A DNA stretch of 64,000 nt, taken from contig SRUQ01000001.1 of NCBI GenBank assembly GCA_004791255.1, forward strand, positions 62,001 through 126,000, in the 5' to 3' direction. A program made the translations under genes and the position numbers. Under the pieces are notes generated by a model. That model was not told the DNA's origin. It made no database searches and saw nothing but the letters and a program-made list of their open reading frames with translations. Source of the stretch: a bacterium M00.F.Ca.ET.205.01.1.1 (GTDB lineage Bacteria > Pseudomonadota > Alphaproteobacteria > Rhizobiales > Rhizobiaceae). Below are positions 46,593-58,266 of the stretch, piece after piece (position 1 is the first letter of the stretch; every line of letters starts with the position of its first letter).

Positions 46593-47360
46593 TCAGTTCC
46601 GGTAGACCGGTTCCTGCTCGTCGAGGATTGCCTTCAGCTCGCTGAGATGGCGGTCGGCCTGGCCGGGATAGTCATCCATCTCGCTTGCCGTCTTCTCGGC
46701 AATCTCGTGGGACAGCGTGCGCAACGGCCGGCCGGTCCATAGCGCCTTGATGTAGGTCTCGGCGGCGCGCTCGAAATAGAACATGCGGTTGAAGGCGTCG
46801 GCCACCGTGTCGCCGATGACCAGCACGCCATGATTGCCCATGATCATCACCTTGACCTTGGGATCGGTGAGAAGCTGCGAGCAGCGCTCGCCCTCTTCCT
46901 CGAAGGCCAGCCCGCCATAATGGGCGTCGACGACATGGCGGTTGAAGAACATCGCCGAATTCTGGTCGATGGGCGGCAGCGTCGAGTCGGCTAACGACGC
47001 CAAAACCGTGGCATGGATGGAGTGCACATGCATGACGCAGCGCGCATGCGGCACGTTGCGGTGGATGGCGCCGTGCAGACCCCAGGCCGTCGGGTCGGGC
47101 GCGTTCGGGCCGGAAAGCGTATCGGGATCGTTGGCGTCGATCAGAAGCAGGTCGCTCGCCTTGATGCGCGAGAAGTGCACCTGGTTCGGGTTCATCAGGA
47201 ACCGCGTGCCTTCCTCGTTGACGGCCAGCGAGAAATGGTTGGCCACCGCCTCGTGCATGTTGAGCCGCGCCGTCCAGCGAAAGGCGCAAGCGAGATCGAC
47301 GCGCTCCTCGTAGAAGGGCAGATTGGTCAGCGGCTCTTTCTGCAGGCGGGCGATGCTCAT
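46593..47360 (-). CDS. Class II aldolase/adducin-family protein
   Basis: 255-residue member of the zinc class II aldolase/adducin family. It has the N-terminal RLNMHEAVANHFSL, metal ligands H-x-H in VMHVHSIHATVLAS near 118-126, and GNHGVLVIGDTVADAFNRMFYFE near 190. Related proteins are aldolases, epimerases or decarboxylases of sugar phosphates; the catalytic Glu/His pattern does not settle the reaction. ATG with GGAGGA upstream is used (MSIARLQK); 8 codons of upstream frame are rejected. Confidence 0.85.
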   Translation of the reverse strand: MSIARLQKEPLTNLPFYEERVDLACAFRWTARLNMHEAVANHFSLAVNEEGTRFLMNPNQVHFSRIKASDLLLIDANDPDTLSGPNAPDPTAWGLHGAIHRNVPHARCVMHVHSIHATVLASLADSTLPPIDQNSAMFFNRHVVDAHYGGLAFEEEGERCSQLLTDPKVKVMIMGNHGVLVIGDTVADAFNRMFYFERAAETYIKALWTGRPLRTLSHEIAEKTASEMDDYPGQADRHLSELKAILDEQEPVYRN

Positions 47361-47438
47361 CGAAAAATCCTCCGGTTTTGGCAAGAATGCAGTGCCGGAG
47401 GCCGGCCAGCAACGGGAAAGTGCTGGCGCAACCTTGGC

Positions 47439-48067
<629 letters not shown>

Positions 48068-48071
<4 letters not shown>

Positions 48072-48508
48072 GTCGGAAACTCCGTGATGGCGAGGAAGGC
48101 AAAACCGAGCCCGATCAACAGGCAGAGCGGCGAATAATAGGTGACGTCGAGCCGGGCGAAGGGCTGTTGTGGCGCCAGCCGCCGCCACCAGGGCGTGAAG
48201 CCGGCGATGCCGCGGCCGAGGAAAATCAGGCCAATGAGCAGCGCGGTGGCGGCAAGCCCTTCCCGCGGAAAGGGCGAGGCAAAGACGCTCACGAGCGCCA
48301 GCGGCCACAGCGTGGCGAGCGCCAGGCAGGCAGCGACGGCGAAACAGGCGAATGGCGTCGGCATCTCGTCGACGCCGCGAAAGCCGACCACGGCATGCGC
48401 GCAGGATCTGGCATCGCTGCCCGGCCAGATGCCGCCAATGCCCCAATAGACATGCAGCGCCGTGATCAGCAGCAGGATGGCGGAGAGGGCGAAGGCAAGG
48501 ATGATCAT
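48068..48508 (-). CDS. DUF3995-type small membrane protein in the ure operon
   Basis: 146 residues, four hydrophobic segments, with the family-like start [22 protein letters not shown] and later [15 protein letters not shown]. Function unknown. It overlaps ureF upstream and ureG downstream by 4 bp each, so it is made together with the urease maturation proteins and could take part in nickel or urea handling at the membrane. That role is inference from position. Confidence 0.75.
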
Positions 48509-49176
48509 GAGCGGAAAAGTCGCGAATACTGGGTTTCGTGTTTCATCGCCATGACATCGGAGACGAAGGCGCAGCCGCCGAGCTCGTCGAGCGACGAGCG
48601 GGAGGCGCGGGCGGCGGTTTGCAGCGCCAGTGGCTCAAAGCCGGCAAGCCGTGCCGTTGCTTCGTTCTGGCCGATGATTCCTAGCCGGATTCCAGCCTGG
48701 ACGAGGTTGGAGAAAAAGGCTTGCAGGAAAGCGGCCATTGCGTCCTGAAGCGCGATGCCATTGCCGCCGGCAATGGCGCCGACGGCGACACAATAGGCGC
48801 ACTCGTCTGGCAACAGCCGCAGGACAGGTTTGGGCCAGGCCGATGCCGCCTTGGCGAAGGCAGCGCCCTGCAGCATGGTCTCCATGTGCCGCTCCTGCGA
48901 TCCGGCCAACGCCTCGGCGAGGGCTGCGACCTCATGGAGATCGCCGCCGTCACGCGCGCGGCGCCAGCTTTCAGCGAAAAGCACGGCATCGTTCCAGCCG
49001 GAGCCCATCTCGACCAGCGTTTCCAGCCAGGCGGCGAGGCTGTCGCCATCGCTCACCAGCCCGTCATGCACGGCGCGCTCCAGGCCATGGCTGTAGGAAA
49101 AACCGCCGACCGGAAAGGCCGGCGACAGCCATGCCATCAGCCGCAGCAGCGCGATGCCGGATGGCTGGTCAGTCAT
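48505..49176 (-). CDS. ureF: Urease accessory protein UreF
   Basis: 223-residue chaperone that bridges UreD and UreG during nickel insertion. N-terminal [35 protein letters not shown] near 61 and the C-terminal [26 protein letters not shown] match UreF. It overlaps the ureE end by 8 bp and the DUF3995 gene by 4 bp. A long frame upstream covers ureE in another phase and is not coding. Confidence 0.94.
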   Translation of the reverse strand: MTDQPSGIALLRLMAWLSPAFPVGGFSYSHGLERAVHDGLVSDGDSLAAWLETLVEMGSGWNDAVLFAESWRRARDGGDLHEVAALAEALAGSQERHMETMLQGAAFAKAASAWPKPVLRLLPDECAYCVAVGAIAGGNGIALQDAMAAFLQAFFSNLVQAGIRLGIIGQNEATARLAGFEPLALQTAARASRSSLDELGGCAFVSDVMAMKHETQYSRLFRS

Positions 49177-49768
49177 GGTGGTGGTGATGGTCGTCATGGG
49201 AGTGGCTGTGTGAGTGGGAATGCGCCTCACCATGCGAATGGGAATGGGACTCGGCATGGCTGTGCGCATGCGCGTGACCGTGATCATGGTCGTGACCACC
49301 ATGGCCCGCATAGGCGCCGCGCACCGGCTTGAACGGCGCGGAAACCTCGCTGACAGTGGCACCGAGCCCCTCCAGCATCGCCTTGATGACATGGTCGCGC
49401 AGGATGAAGATGCGATCGGCCTCGATCGCCGCCGCCAGATGGCGGTTGCCGATGTGCCACGCAAGTTCGGTGAGATGCACGGCATCGCGGGCGCGGATGT
49501 CGTAGATTTCTTCCGGCGCCGCGACGATCTCGACCTGGCGGCCATCTTCCAGAACCAGGCGGTCGCCATGGTCCAGGGCGACCGGCTCCGGCAGGTCGAC
49601 CAGCACCTTGTCGCCGCCCGAAATCTCGATGGCGCGGCGGCGCAGATGCCGCTCGTCATGAGCCAGAATGGCGGTAGCGAAAGCGGCTTGCGGCCCAGCC
49701 TTGCCGGCGGGCAGCACGGAGACGGCGCGCGGGAATTTGGTGAAATCGGTGTTGATGTTGAGCTTCAT
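49169..49768 (-). CDS. ureE: Urease accessory nickel chaperone UreE, His-rich tail
   Basis: 199 residues: peptide-binding domain, then the metal-binding domain with AWHIGNRHL (His near 105) and [12 protein letters not shown]. The last ~45 residues (from [10 protein letters not shown]) contain 21 histidines in HSH/HDH repeats ending in HHHHHD, a nickel-storing tail. RBS and ATG lie in the GST gene end (ATGA overlap). Metallochaperone that delivers Ni2+ to UreG/UreC. Confidence 0.94.
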   Translation of the reverse strand: MKLNINTDFTKFPRAVSVLPAGKAGPQAAFATAILAHDERHLRRRAIEISGGDKVLVDLPEPVALDHGDRLVLEDGRQVEIVAAPEEIYDIRARDAVHLTELAWHIGNRHLAAAIEADRIFILRDHVIKAMLEGLGATVSEVSAPFKPVRGAYAGHGGHDHDHGHAHAHSHAESHSHSHGEAHSHSHSHSHDDHHHHHD

Positions 49769-50370
49769 TTCAGGGATCCCCCATTGGCCTGTGCCCGCGC
49801 GCGGGCCGGCCGCGCCAGGATACGGTCGAAATAGGCATTGACGCGTTCGGATTCGAGCGGGAAGCGGCCGGCGCGTGCCCAGCTGCCCATGTCGCCAAGC
49901 AGGACATCGACGGCCGAGAACCGGTCGCCCAGCGCAAACGGCCTGTCGCCGAGCCGTCGCTCCAAGGCTTTGAGTTCGGCAGCGAAATCGTGGGCGGCTG
50001 CGGGGCCGACATCGACGCGAACCTCCTTCGGCAGCAGGAAGCGGTGGCGCAATTTGTTCCACAGCGGCGCTTCGAATTCCGACTGGGCAAAATGCATCCA
50101 GGAATCCATTTCGGCGCGGCCGGCGAGACCGGGATTGGCGCCCATGCCCTTATCCGCGTGCTTGTCGGCCAGGTAGACGCAGATCGCCGCCGAATCCGTC
50201 ACCGCGAGATCGCCATCGATGAGGATCGGGACCTTGCCCGACGGGTTGAGCGCATAGGCTTCGGGCGAGCGTAGCTTGACCTCGACGAACTCATAGGGCT
50301 GCCCGAGTTCCTCGAGCATCCAGAGAACGCGGCTGACCCGGGATCCGCGCGATCCGACGGCCTTGTACAT
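49765..50370 (-). CDS. Glutathione S-transferase-family protein in the ure operon
   Basis: 201 residues: N-terminal thioredoxin-like domain ([47 protein letters not shown] with the cis-Pro and Glu/Asp-Ser GSH site) and an all-alpha C-domain ([16 protein letters not shown]). Ser9/Ser12 could be catalytic. Coupled to ureE by a 4-bp overlap. GSTs are not urease maturation factors; it may protect against metal or thiol stress or be a passenger. Confidence 0.85.
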   Translation of the reverse strand: MYKAVGSRGSRVSRVLWMLEELGQPYEFVEVKLRSPEAYALNPSGKVPILIDGDLAVTDSAAICVYLADKHADKGMGANPGLAGRAEMDSWMHFAQSEFEAPLWNKLRHRFLLPKEVRVDVGPAAAHDFAAELKALERRLGDRPFALGDRFSAVDVLLGDMGSWARAGRFPLESERVNAYFDRILARPARARAQANGGSLK

Positions 50371-50413
50371 GGTTGAACCCTCTTTCCCCGCGACCCTAGA
50401 CCATAGCGCCCGC

Positions 50414-51007
50414 TCAGACGATGGTGTCGAAGAGCCGCAGGATGAACGAGATCTGATAGATCAGCGCGGCGGCGACGAAGGCGGTGTGGAAGCGGCGGTC
50501 GCGCACCAGGATGGCGGCGATGCACAGCGCCACGAAGACCGGCGTCCGGAACAGATATTCGTTGCCGAAGCGGGCGAAATGCTCCGGCCCTTTCAACAGC
50601 GTGTCGACGACATCGAGCAGATATGTTGCCGCCAGCAGCCCGAAGAACCAGGCGCGGCGCGAGTAAAAATAGTCCTCGTAGCTGGTGTAATCGAGCATCG
50701 AATCCGGAAACAGCAGCGCGCACAAAAGGAACAGCGTGATGGCGTAGAAGATGATGAACAGGTACTTGCCGAAGGTCCATATTTCGATGGTGTAGAGGCC
50801 GAACTCCCACCACCAGAAATGCACCATCATGAGCAGCACCGAGCCGACCCAGGCGAGGTGCACGGGATAGAGCCGGTACTGGCCCGGATGCTGGACGATG
50901 CGCGCCAGCCCCGACAGAAGGCGGGTGACGCCGAGCCCGATCACCATGCCCATGACGATGCGGATATGCGGGAAGATGTCGTGGGGCGAGGCTATTTCGG
51001 TGGCCAT
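50414..51007 (-). CDS. Membrane protein of unknown function between ureC and the GST gene
   Basis: 197 residues with about five to six hydrophobic helices: FPHIRIVMGMVIGLGVTRLLSGL, VHLAWVGSVLLMMVHFWWWEFGL, LFIIFYAITLFLLCALLF and two more. The family is not recognised. Same strand as the ure genes, 96 bp after ureC. ATG of MATEIASPH is used; an in-frame TTG is four codons upstream. Seen in the ure cluster, a link to urease is only positional. Confidence 0.65.
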   Translation of the reverse strand: MATEIASPHDIFPHIRIVMGMVIGLGVTRLLSGLARIVQHPGQYRLYPVHLAWVGSVLLMMVHFWWWEFGLYTIEIWTFGKYLFIIFYAITLFLLCALLFPDSMLDYTSYEDYFYSRRAWFFGLLAATYLLDVVDTLLKGPEHFARFGNEYLFRTPVFVALCIAAILVRDRRFHTAFVAAALIYQISFILRLFDTIV

Positions 51008-51104
51008 GCCTAATCGCAATATGCTTTTCGATGGTCTGCATATTGGTGCGTCCGATCACCCGTCGCAACGAATTTTGCACAGGCCAGCGCGATCGCCGAT
51101 TTCG

Positions 51105-52817
<1,713 letters not shown>

Positions 52818-52984
52818 TAGCGATTGCTCCCGAATTGCGGTGCTGGTGAAGCCCGGCTGCACATTGCCGCCATCCAATGGTCACGCAATGACCCGCTGGG
52901 CGACACTTTCTGATCCCATTTGGCGGATGAGGTTGGGGGGTCACCCCAAAAAGACCGTTTGCCAAATCGATGGAAGGAAAATCC

Positions 52985-53362
52985 ATGCGCAAAGCGATAA
53001 TTCTTGCAGCTGCCGCCAGTCTGATGTTGGCGGGCGCCGCCAGTGCCCAGCAGCAGCCGACGCCACAGCCCGCTCCGACCACGCCTGCTCCGGCCGCGCC
53101 CGGGGCTCAGCAAGCCGCGCCGGCGATCCAGAGCGTCAACATCATCGACATCACCGAGCTGCCGAAGGACACGCAGACGCAGGTCAACCAGGTAATCGCC
53201 CAGCGTGGCGATGCCGGCCTGCAGAAACTCCGCTCGTCGATCGACTCGACGCCCAAGGTCAAATCGGCGCTTGAAGCCAAGGGACTGACCTCGGCGCAGG
53301 TGGTCGCGGCCAGCATGGAGCCCAATGGCGCGCTGACCCTGATCACCAAGAAGGCGAGCTGA
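52985..53362 (+). CDS. Small secreted protein, Pro/Ala/Gln-rich linker
   Basis: 125 residues: signal peptide (KAIILAAAASLMLAGAASAQ), a low-complexity PTPQPAPTTPAPAAPG linker, then a compact domain of about 75 residues (NIIDITELPKDTQTQVNQVI, TPKVKSALEAKGL, VVAASMEPNGALTL). No known function recognised. ATG follows AAGGAAAATCC; an ATG five codons earlier has a poorer site. Opposite to ureB/ureC on either side. A 10-bp hairpin follows its stop. Confidence 0.75.
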   Translation: MRKAIILAAAASLMLAGAASAQQQPTPQPAPTTPAPAAPGAQQAAPAIQSVNIIDITELPKDTQTQVNQVIAQRGDAGLQKLRSSIDSTPKVKSALEAKGLTSAQVVAASMEPNGALTLITKKAS

Positions 53363-53370
53363 CTGCGCGT

Positions 53371-53393
53371 GGCGGACCGGCACCCGGTCCGCC
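53371..53393 (+). terminator. Hairpin after the small secreted-protein gene
   Basis: GGCGGACCGG-CAC-CCGGTCCGCC, perfect 10-bp stem with a 3-nt loop, 8 nt after the stop. GC-only base and no T-run. Likely 3' structure of the upstream transcript. Confidence 0.55.
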
Positions 53394-53488
53394 CGCCGCC
53401 TCGGGTCGGGAACCTTCGCCAAGGGGGAACCGTTTCGTCTCTCTCGAGCTGAACAGCGCCCCGCAGCGAATCCGATGAGGAGCGAGCG

Positions 53489-53977
53489 ATGGCCCATTTC
53501 CGCGCCGCAAGACGCCTCCATGCCGCCGCCGCCATGGCGTTCCTGGCCGCGATCAGCCCTGTCGGCGGCCTCTGCGCGCAGGGGATCGAGAGCACCCAAA
53601 CCATCGACCGGATCATCGGCTCGCCGGTCAGGCAGGAAGAGGCCAGGAGCGACGCCGAGGCCGGGAAGGTCACGACCGCGATCGAGCGGACGCGTGAAAA
53701 CATCGGCACCGTGCGCAAGACGTCCAAGGTCGACAAGGTCGATATCGTGTTCCTGACCGACGCGGCGCGCAGCGAGGGCGGCCCGCCGCCGGCCATCGAG
53801 AACAAGGTTCGGCAACACCAGGACGATGTCGCCGAGCTGCGCAAGGAGATCGAAGCCAACGCGCTGCTGTTCGCCGCCATCGATTCGCGGCGCGTGCTTG
53901 CGGAGGACGTTCTGGCGGTCGAATTCGACGATCCCGGAACGATCGTCATCTACGCGGCCGCCAAGCCCGCCAAATGA
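53489..53977 (+). CDS. Secreted protein of unknown function
   Basis: 162 residues with a signal peptide (AAAAMAFLAAISPVGGLCAQ) and a charged mature part: TIDRIIGSPVRQEEARSD, a helix NKVRQHQDDVAELRKEIEANAL and a C-terminal VEFDDPGTIVIYAA strand. Not recognised. RBS GAGGAGCGAGCG before ATG. It lies 126 bp after the previous secreted-protein gene on the same strand and ends 20 bp from the convergent ureB stop. Confidence 0.7.
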   Translation: MAHFRAARRLHAAAAMAFLAAISPVGGLCAQGIESTQTIDRIIGSPVRQEEARSDAEAGKVTTAIERTRENIGTVRKTSKVDKVDIVFLTDAARSEGGPPPAIENKVRQHQDDVAELRKEIEANALLFAAIDSRRVLAEDVLAVEFDDPGTIVIYAAAKPAK

Positions 53978-53997
53978 GTCGAGCGCGCCGGACGACG

Positions 53998-54303
53998 TCA
54001 CAGCCTGCCCATCACCTTTTGCTGAAAGCCATAGACCGCGCGCTTGCCGCCGAGGGGCACCAGCGTGACATCACGCTCCTGCCCCGGTTCGAAACGCATC
54101 GCCGTGCCGGCTGCGATGTCGAGACGCATGCCGCGCGCGCGTTCGCGGTCGAACTTCAGTCCCTCATTGGTCTCGAAGAAATGATAGTGGCTGCCGACCT
54201 GGATCGGCCGGTCGCCGCTGTTGGCGACTTTCAGCGTGACGGTCGGCTGACCCTTGTTCAGCTCGATGTCGCCGCTCTTGGTGATGACTTCGCCGGGGAT
54301 CAT
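53998..54303 (-). CDS. ureB: Urease subunit beta
   Basis: 101-residue structural subunit. [18 protein letters not shown], the [21 protein letters not shown] core near 37-57 and the basic C-terminus [16 protein letters not shown] are standard UreB. ATG is 7 bp after ureJ's stop. Unusually, it is not followed by ureC but by two opposite-strand genes. Confidence 0.96.
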   Translation of the reverse strand: MIPGEVITKSGDIELNKGQPTVTLKVANSGDRPIQVGSHYHFFETNEGLKFDRERARGMRLDIAAGTAMRFEPGQERDVTLVPLGGKRAVYGFQQKVMGRL

Positions 54304-54310
54304 CTGTGCC

Positions 54311-54904
54311 TCACAGCACGCCGAAGGCGAGGCCGACGCCGACCGCCGCACAAGCAGCGCCGGCAGCGCGGACCAGGCCGCGGAAGCGCAAGCCAAGTCC
54401 CAGAGCGCCCGTGATGCCGACAGCGTGGAGGAAAGCGGTGGCGAGCGCGAAGCCGGCCATGTATTCCAGCCCGCCGGCGTTCTCCGGCACTTCGGTGCCA
54501 TGGGCGTGGCCATGGAACAGCGCGAACAGGCCAATGATGGCGACGCCGGCCGAAACCGGCAGATCGACCGCCAGTGCCACCAGCAGGCCGAGCGCGACGA
54601 CGGAGGCAAGGATGCCCGGTTCGACGAAGGGCACGGCTAAATGCGCCATGCCGAGTGCTGCGCCGCCCAGCATCACGCCGACGAAGGCGAGCGGCCAGGC
54701 CCAGACAGCCTTGCCGCCTTTCAGCGCCGCCCAGAGGCCGACGGCGATCATGACGGTCATGTGGTCGAGACCGGACAACGGGTGCATCAAGCCGGCGGTG
54801 AAGGACGAGGTGGTGCCGACGCCGACATGGGCATAGGCTGGCATCACTGCCGCCAGCAGGAGCAGTGCCGAAAGCGAAGTGCGTTTCATCGCGGCTGGTA
54901 TCAT
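54311..54904 (-). CDS. ureJ: HupE/UreJ-family membrane protein
   Basis: 197 residues: signal-like N-terminus ([20 protein letters not shown]), [20 protein letters not shown] near 40 and [14 protein letters not shown] near 126. Both carry the conserved histidines of HupE/UreJ nickel permeases. Probably takes up Ni2+ for urease. The ATG at 54904 has AGAGGG 7 nt upstream; an internal ATG five codons later is the alternative. It lies between the DUF1272 gene and ureB. Confidence 0.9.
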   Translation of the reverse strand: MIPAAMKRTSLSALLLLAAVMPAYAHVGVGTTSSFTAGLMHPLSGLDHMTVMIAVGLWAALKGGKAVWAWPLAFVGVMLGGAALGMAHLAVPFVEPGILASVVALGLLVALAVDLPVSAGVAIIGLFALFHGHAHGTEVPENAGGLEYMAGFALATAFLHAVGITGALGLGLRFRGLVRAAGAACAAVGVGLAFGVL

Positions 54905-54938
54905 CGATATGCCCTCTCTATCGGTATCGTCATGCCGT

Positions 54939-55193
54939 TCACGCCGCCTTGGCCGGCCTACAGCCTTCGGCCTTGAGCACGCGTTTGGTCGAAGCTGGAT
55001 ATTTCTTCAGCATCGTCGCCGGGCGGACCGGCCGCGCCGAAAAATTGCCCCCGCAATTGGGACAGGAGCCGCCGAGCACACCTTCCACGCAGCCGGCGCA
55101 GAAGGTGCATTCAAAGGTGCAGATCAATGCATCCGCCGCTTCCGGCGGCAGATCCTTATCGCAGCATTCGCAATTGGGGCGCAGCTCCAGCAT
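54939..55193 (-). CDS. DUF1272-family zinc-ribbon-like protein
   Basis: 84 residues with clustered cysteines: CECCDKDLPP (C8, C10, C11), CTFECTFCAGC and CPNCGGNF. These give four C-x2-C-like pairs, typical of DUF1272. Probably binds Zn2+ or another metal; function unknown. It starts 10 bp after ureA with GGAGGACAAG as RBS, so it is cotranscribed with the urease genes. Confidence 0.85.
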   Translation of the reverse strand: MLELRPNCECCDKDLPPEAADALICTFECTFCAGCVEGVLGGSCPNCGGNFSARPVRPATMLKKYPASTKRVLKAEGCRPAKAA

Positions 55194-55203
55194 CTTGTCC
55201 TCC

Positions 55204-55506
55204 TCACCGGATCGGTTCGTGCACGGTGACCAGCTTGGTGCCGTCCGGGAAGGTCGCCTCGACCTGGACGTCGTGGATCATCTCGGCGATGCCTTCCATC
55301 ACCTGTGCGCGGCCGATGACATGGGCGCCGGCTTCCATCAATTCGGCGACCGGGCGCCCGTCGCGGGCGCCCTCGACGACGAAATCGGTGATCAGCGCGA
55401 TCGCTTCGGGGTGATTGAGCTTGACGCCACGCTCCAACCGCTTGCGCGCCACGATCGCCGCCATGGCGATCAGCAGCTTGTCCTTTTCCCTTGGCGTCAG
55501 GTTCAT
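55204..55506 (-). CDS. ureA: Urease subunit gamma
   Basis: 100-residue structural subunit: [41 protein letters not shown] and the C-terminal [18 protein letters not shown] are standard. ATG is 28 bp after ureD. Upstream frame in ureD is a shadow. Confidence 0.97.
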   Translation of the reverse strand: MNLTPREKDKLLIAMAAIVARKRLERGVKLNHPEAIALITDFVVEGARDGRPVAELMEAGAHVIGRAQVMEGIAEMIHDVQVEATFPDGTKLVTVHEPIR

Positions 55507-55534
55507 GCGCTTCCCTGAAATGATGCGAACAGAA

Positions 55535-56377
55535 TCACAGTGACCATAATTTGGGCAGTCCCGCCCTTCCGTTGAGCAATTCGACGAGGGGAACCAGCCG
55601 CTGGCGCAGCCGGTAGCCATCCACGGCGTAAAGCCTCGCAAGAAGCTTGCCAGATTTCCCGACGCCCCAGAAGCTGGCGCCACCCCGGCCGCCGACGATC
55701 TGGCGAACCGGCTCGAGCAGGGCCTCGGCGCGTGGCGATACCAGCAGCGCCGTCGCCACGGCGATCGCACCGCCTGATACAGCGGGGCGGCCGAGCGCGG
55801 CCGCGATATCCGGCCCGATGCGGAAATCCTCGGCATGGATGAGGGTGCCTTGCTGGCGGACACGCCAGCGGTCATGGAACCTGCCCTGTGCAGCGCTCTC
55901 GCCCATGGCCAGGCGGCCGAAGACTGTGGCTTCCAGCACCAGCGCTTCAGCGCCGGCGGCAAGCTCGACATCGAGCGTGCGGGCAAACGCGGCGCGGTCG
56001 AAGACGATGGTTTCCTGCGGCAGCCAGGCGATGCGGCCGTTCTCGCCGACCGTCAGCCTTACCCGCACTTCGGCACGGTCCGACGCGGCGCGATAGACCT
56101 TCTCGCAGGCCTGGGTGGTTATGACAGCACCGGCATCGGCGCCGACATCCACCTCCCAGCCGAGCCGATCGCCGCCGGTCAGCCCGCCGGCGGTGTTGAT
56201 CAGCACGGCCTCCAGCGGGTCGGCCGAAACCGCCGGCAACCTGATCTTGGCCGAACCATCCTGATAGAGACGCCGCAGCCGCGTACGGCCGTCCGCGCTG
56301 GCGCAGCCTAGCTGTGCCTGGCCCGCGGCTCGCTGGGCCAAGGGCGCCGAAACCTGCGTATGTTCGATCGTATCCAC
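55535..56377 (-). CDS. ureD: Urease accessory protein UreD
   Basis: 280-residue scaffold that binds apo-urease and channels nickel from Ure[20 protein letters not shown] near residue 60, [11 protein letters not shown] near 86 and [18 protein letters not shown] near 122 match UreD. Start is GTG, the only sensible start before the family N-terminus. First gene of the minus-strand ure cluster; the divergent NodF-like gene starts 200 bp away. Confidence 0.94.
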   Translation of the reverse strand: MDTIEHTQVSAPLAQRAAGQAQLGCASADGRTRLRRLYQDGSAKIRLPAVSADPLEAVLINTAGGLTGGDRLGWEVDVGADAGAVITTQACEKVYRAASDRAEVRVRLTVGENGRIAWLPQETIVFDRAAFARTLDVELAAGAEALVLEATVFGRLAMGESAAQGRFHDRWRVRQQGTLIHAEDFRIGPDIAAALGRPAVSGGAIAVATALLVSPRAEALLEPVRQIVGGRGGASFWGVGKSGKLLARLYAVDGYRLRQRLVPLVELLNGRAGLPKLWSL

Positions 56378-56576
56378 GCCGTCAGGTTAAGCAATGCGGC
56401 GGTTTTGTCGATATATAGCTTGTTGCTTGATAGCGTTTCCGTTTCTATAGAGGGGGCCACCTTGGTGCGGCCATGCGATGTTTGGCGGGGTGTAGGGCGA
56501 CAATCGCGGCCTGATACCGAGGACAGAGGCGCTGTTCAGTTGGCGTCGGAAAACGACAAAGTGGGGAAGAAACCGA

Positions 56577-56831
56577 ATGGCTGACCAACTGGCAACCGAA
56601 ATCATCGAAAAGATCAAGGCCCATGCCGAGCCGGGCGGCGAGGAAATCACCACCAATACTGAGTTGACGGCGCTCGGCATCCATTCGCTGGAGCTGACGG
56701 AGATCATCTTCGATCTCGAGGAGAAGTACGGCATCGAGATCGAGATGAACACGGTCGATGCCTGGAGCAATCTGAAGAATGTCGGCGACATGGTCGAAGC
56801 CGTTCGCGCGCTGATCGCGAAAAAAGCCTGA
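56577..56831 (+). CDS. NodF-like acyl carrier protein
   Basis: 84-residue acyl carrier protein. [30 protein letters not shown] and [18 protein letters not shown] follow NodF of Rhizobium closely (from memory). The pantetheine serine is S37, but the residue before it is His rather than the near-universal Asp (HSL, not DSL). It precedes a NodE-like ketosynthase by 4 bp. The pair would elongate a specialised acyl chain. RBS GGGGAAG before ATG. No nod box seen upstream. Confidence 0.85.
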   Translation: MADQLATEIIEKIKAHAEPGGEEITTNTELTALGIHSLELTEIIFDLEEKYGIEIEMNTVDAWSNLKNVGDMVEAVRALIAKKA

Positions 56832-56835
56832 CCGC

Positions 56836-58044
56836 ATGCTGAAACGCGTCGTCATCACCGGCATTGGCGGGATATGCGGGCTCGGCACCAATGTGCCGGC
56901 AATCTGGGAGGCGATGCGCGCTGGCCGCTCCGCGATCGGCCCGATCGAACAGTTCCCGATGCATGACCTCAAGGTCAAGATCGGCTGCGAGATCAAGGTG
57001 ATGCCCGACCATGGCATCGACCGCAAACAGACCGTGTCCATGGACCGCTTCAGCCTGCTGGCGACGATTGCCGCGCGGGAAGCCATGCGACAGTCCGGCC
57101 TGTCCACGCATGCCGACAACATCTATCGGATGGGCGCCATCGTCGGCATCGGCGTCAGCGGGTTCGAGACGGTCGAGGAGAATTATCGCGCCATCCTCAT
57201 CGAAGGCAAGAATCGCGCCGGCATCTTCACCGTACCCAAGGTCATGCCGGGCGCCGCAGCCGGCCAGGTCAGCATGAACCTTGGCCTGCGCGGACCGGTG
57301 TTCGGCGTTACCTCGGCCTGCTCGTCGTCCAATCACGCCATTGCATCGGCCGTCGACCAGATCAGGCTCGGCCGCGCCGACGTCATGGTGACGGGCGGCA
57401 CCGAAGCGCCTCTGGTCTGGGGCGTGCTCAAGGGCTGGGAGGCGCTGCGCGTGCTGGCGGCCGACACCTGCCGGCCGTTCTCGGCCGACCGCCAGGGGCT
57501 GGTGCTCGGCGAAGGTGCGGGCATGGCGGTTCTGGAAAGCTACGACCACGCGATGGCGAGAGGCGCCACCATCCTCGCTGAAATCGCCGGCGCCGGCATT
57601 TCAGCCGATGCTTCCGACATCGTTGCCCCGACCATCGAGGGGCCGGAAGCGGCGATGCGCTTCTGCCTGGCCGACGCCGGGTTCAATCCCGAGGATGTCG
57701 ATTATCTCAACGCGCACGGCACCGGCACCAAGGCCAACGACCAGATCGAGACCACCGCGATCAAGCGCGTCTTTGGCCAGCATTCGCGCGCGCTGTCCGT
57801 CTCCTCGACCAAGTCGATGCATGCCCATTGCCTGGGCGCGTCGGGGGGATTGGAGATGATTGCCTGCGTCATGGCGATCAGCGAGGGCCTCGTGCCGCCG
57901 ACCGCGAATTACCGCGAAGCCGACCCCGATTGCGATCTCGACGTGACGCCCAATGTCGCGCGCGAACGCAAGGTGCGCACCGCGATCTCGAACAGTTTCG
58001 CCTTTGGCGGCACCAATGCGGTGCTGGCTTTCAAGGCCGTCTGA
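56836..58044 (+). CDS. NodE-like beta-ketoacyl-ACP synthase (FabF family)
   Basis: 402-residue condensing enzyme. Catalytic triad C162 ([11 protein letters not shown]), H294 ([11 protein letters not shown]) and H331 (HAHCLGAS) intact. Long segments ([54 protein letters not shown]) match NodE more closely than housekeeping FabF, from memory. It acts with the adjacent NodF-like carrier to make an unusual fatty acid. In nodulation clusters that is the Nod-factor acyl group; here it sits next to urease genes, so its product may be another lipid. Confidence 0.86.
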   Translation: MLKRVVITGIGGICGLGTNVPAIWEAMRAGRSAIGPIEQFPMHDLKVKIGCEIKVMPDHGIDRKQTVSMDRFSLLATIAAREAMRQSGLSTHADNIYRMGAIVGIGVSGFETVEENYRAILIEGKNRAGIFTVPKVMPGAAAGQVSMNLGLRGPVFGVTSACSSSNHAIASAVDQIRLGRADVMVTGGTEAPLVWGVLKGWEALRVLAADTCRPFSADRQGLVLGEGAGMAVLESYDHAMARGATILAEIAGAGISADASDIVAPTIEGPEAAMRFCLADAGFNPEDVDYLNAHGTGTKANDQIETTAIKRVFGQHSRALSVSSTKSMHAHCLGASGGLEMIACVMAISEGLVPPTANYREADPDCDLDVTPNVARERKVRTAISNSFAFGGTNAVLAFKAV

Positions 58045-58045
58045 T

Positions 58046-58102
58046 CCCGGGCTGTCACTACAGTCCAGCGCTGTCACTACAGTCCCGGGTTGTCGCCACA
58101 GT
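58046..58102. repeat. Three tandem 19-bp repeats downstream of the NodE-like gene
   Basis: Units at 58046-58064, 58065-58083 and 58084-58102 share the pattern CC(C/A)GSGYTGTCRCYACAGT. A partial fourth (CCCAGG) follows. It begins 1 bp after the stop codon. Each unit contains TGTCACTACA-like sequence with a short internal dyad (CTGT...ACAG). Nothing else was seen in 58103-58266. Confidence 0.8.
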
Positions 58103-58266
58103 CCCAGGCGCTGGCTGCCGGGGGTGGCCCCGCCCCGCTCGATCCGGTTGACTTGTGTGCACGGCGAAACCGCCGCCGTCATATTGATCAGGCCGGGTCG
58201 CGGCCCTAATTCTTGCGGACCCGCCAATTCGCGTTCCCCGCGCGCCCCCACATTCAGGAGTTTTCG

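Noticed and set aside
56378..56576. Possible nod box upstream of the NodF-like gene
   Set aside because: No convincing ATC-N9-GAT repeat set; scattered GAT and ATC triplets in the AT-richer part do not have the right spacing.
58046..58102. CRISPR-like array
   Set aside because: Units are directly adjacent with no unique spacers, only three copies, and no cas genes nearby.
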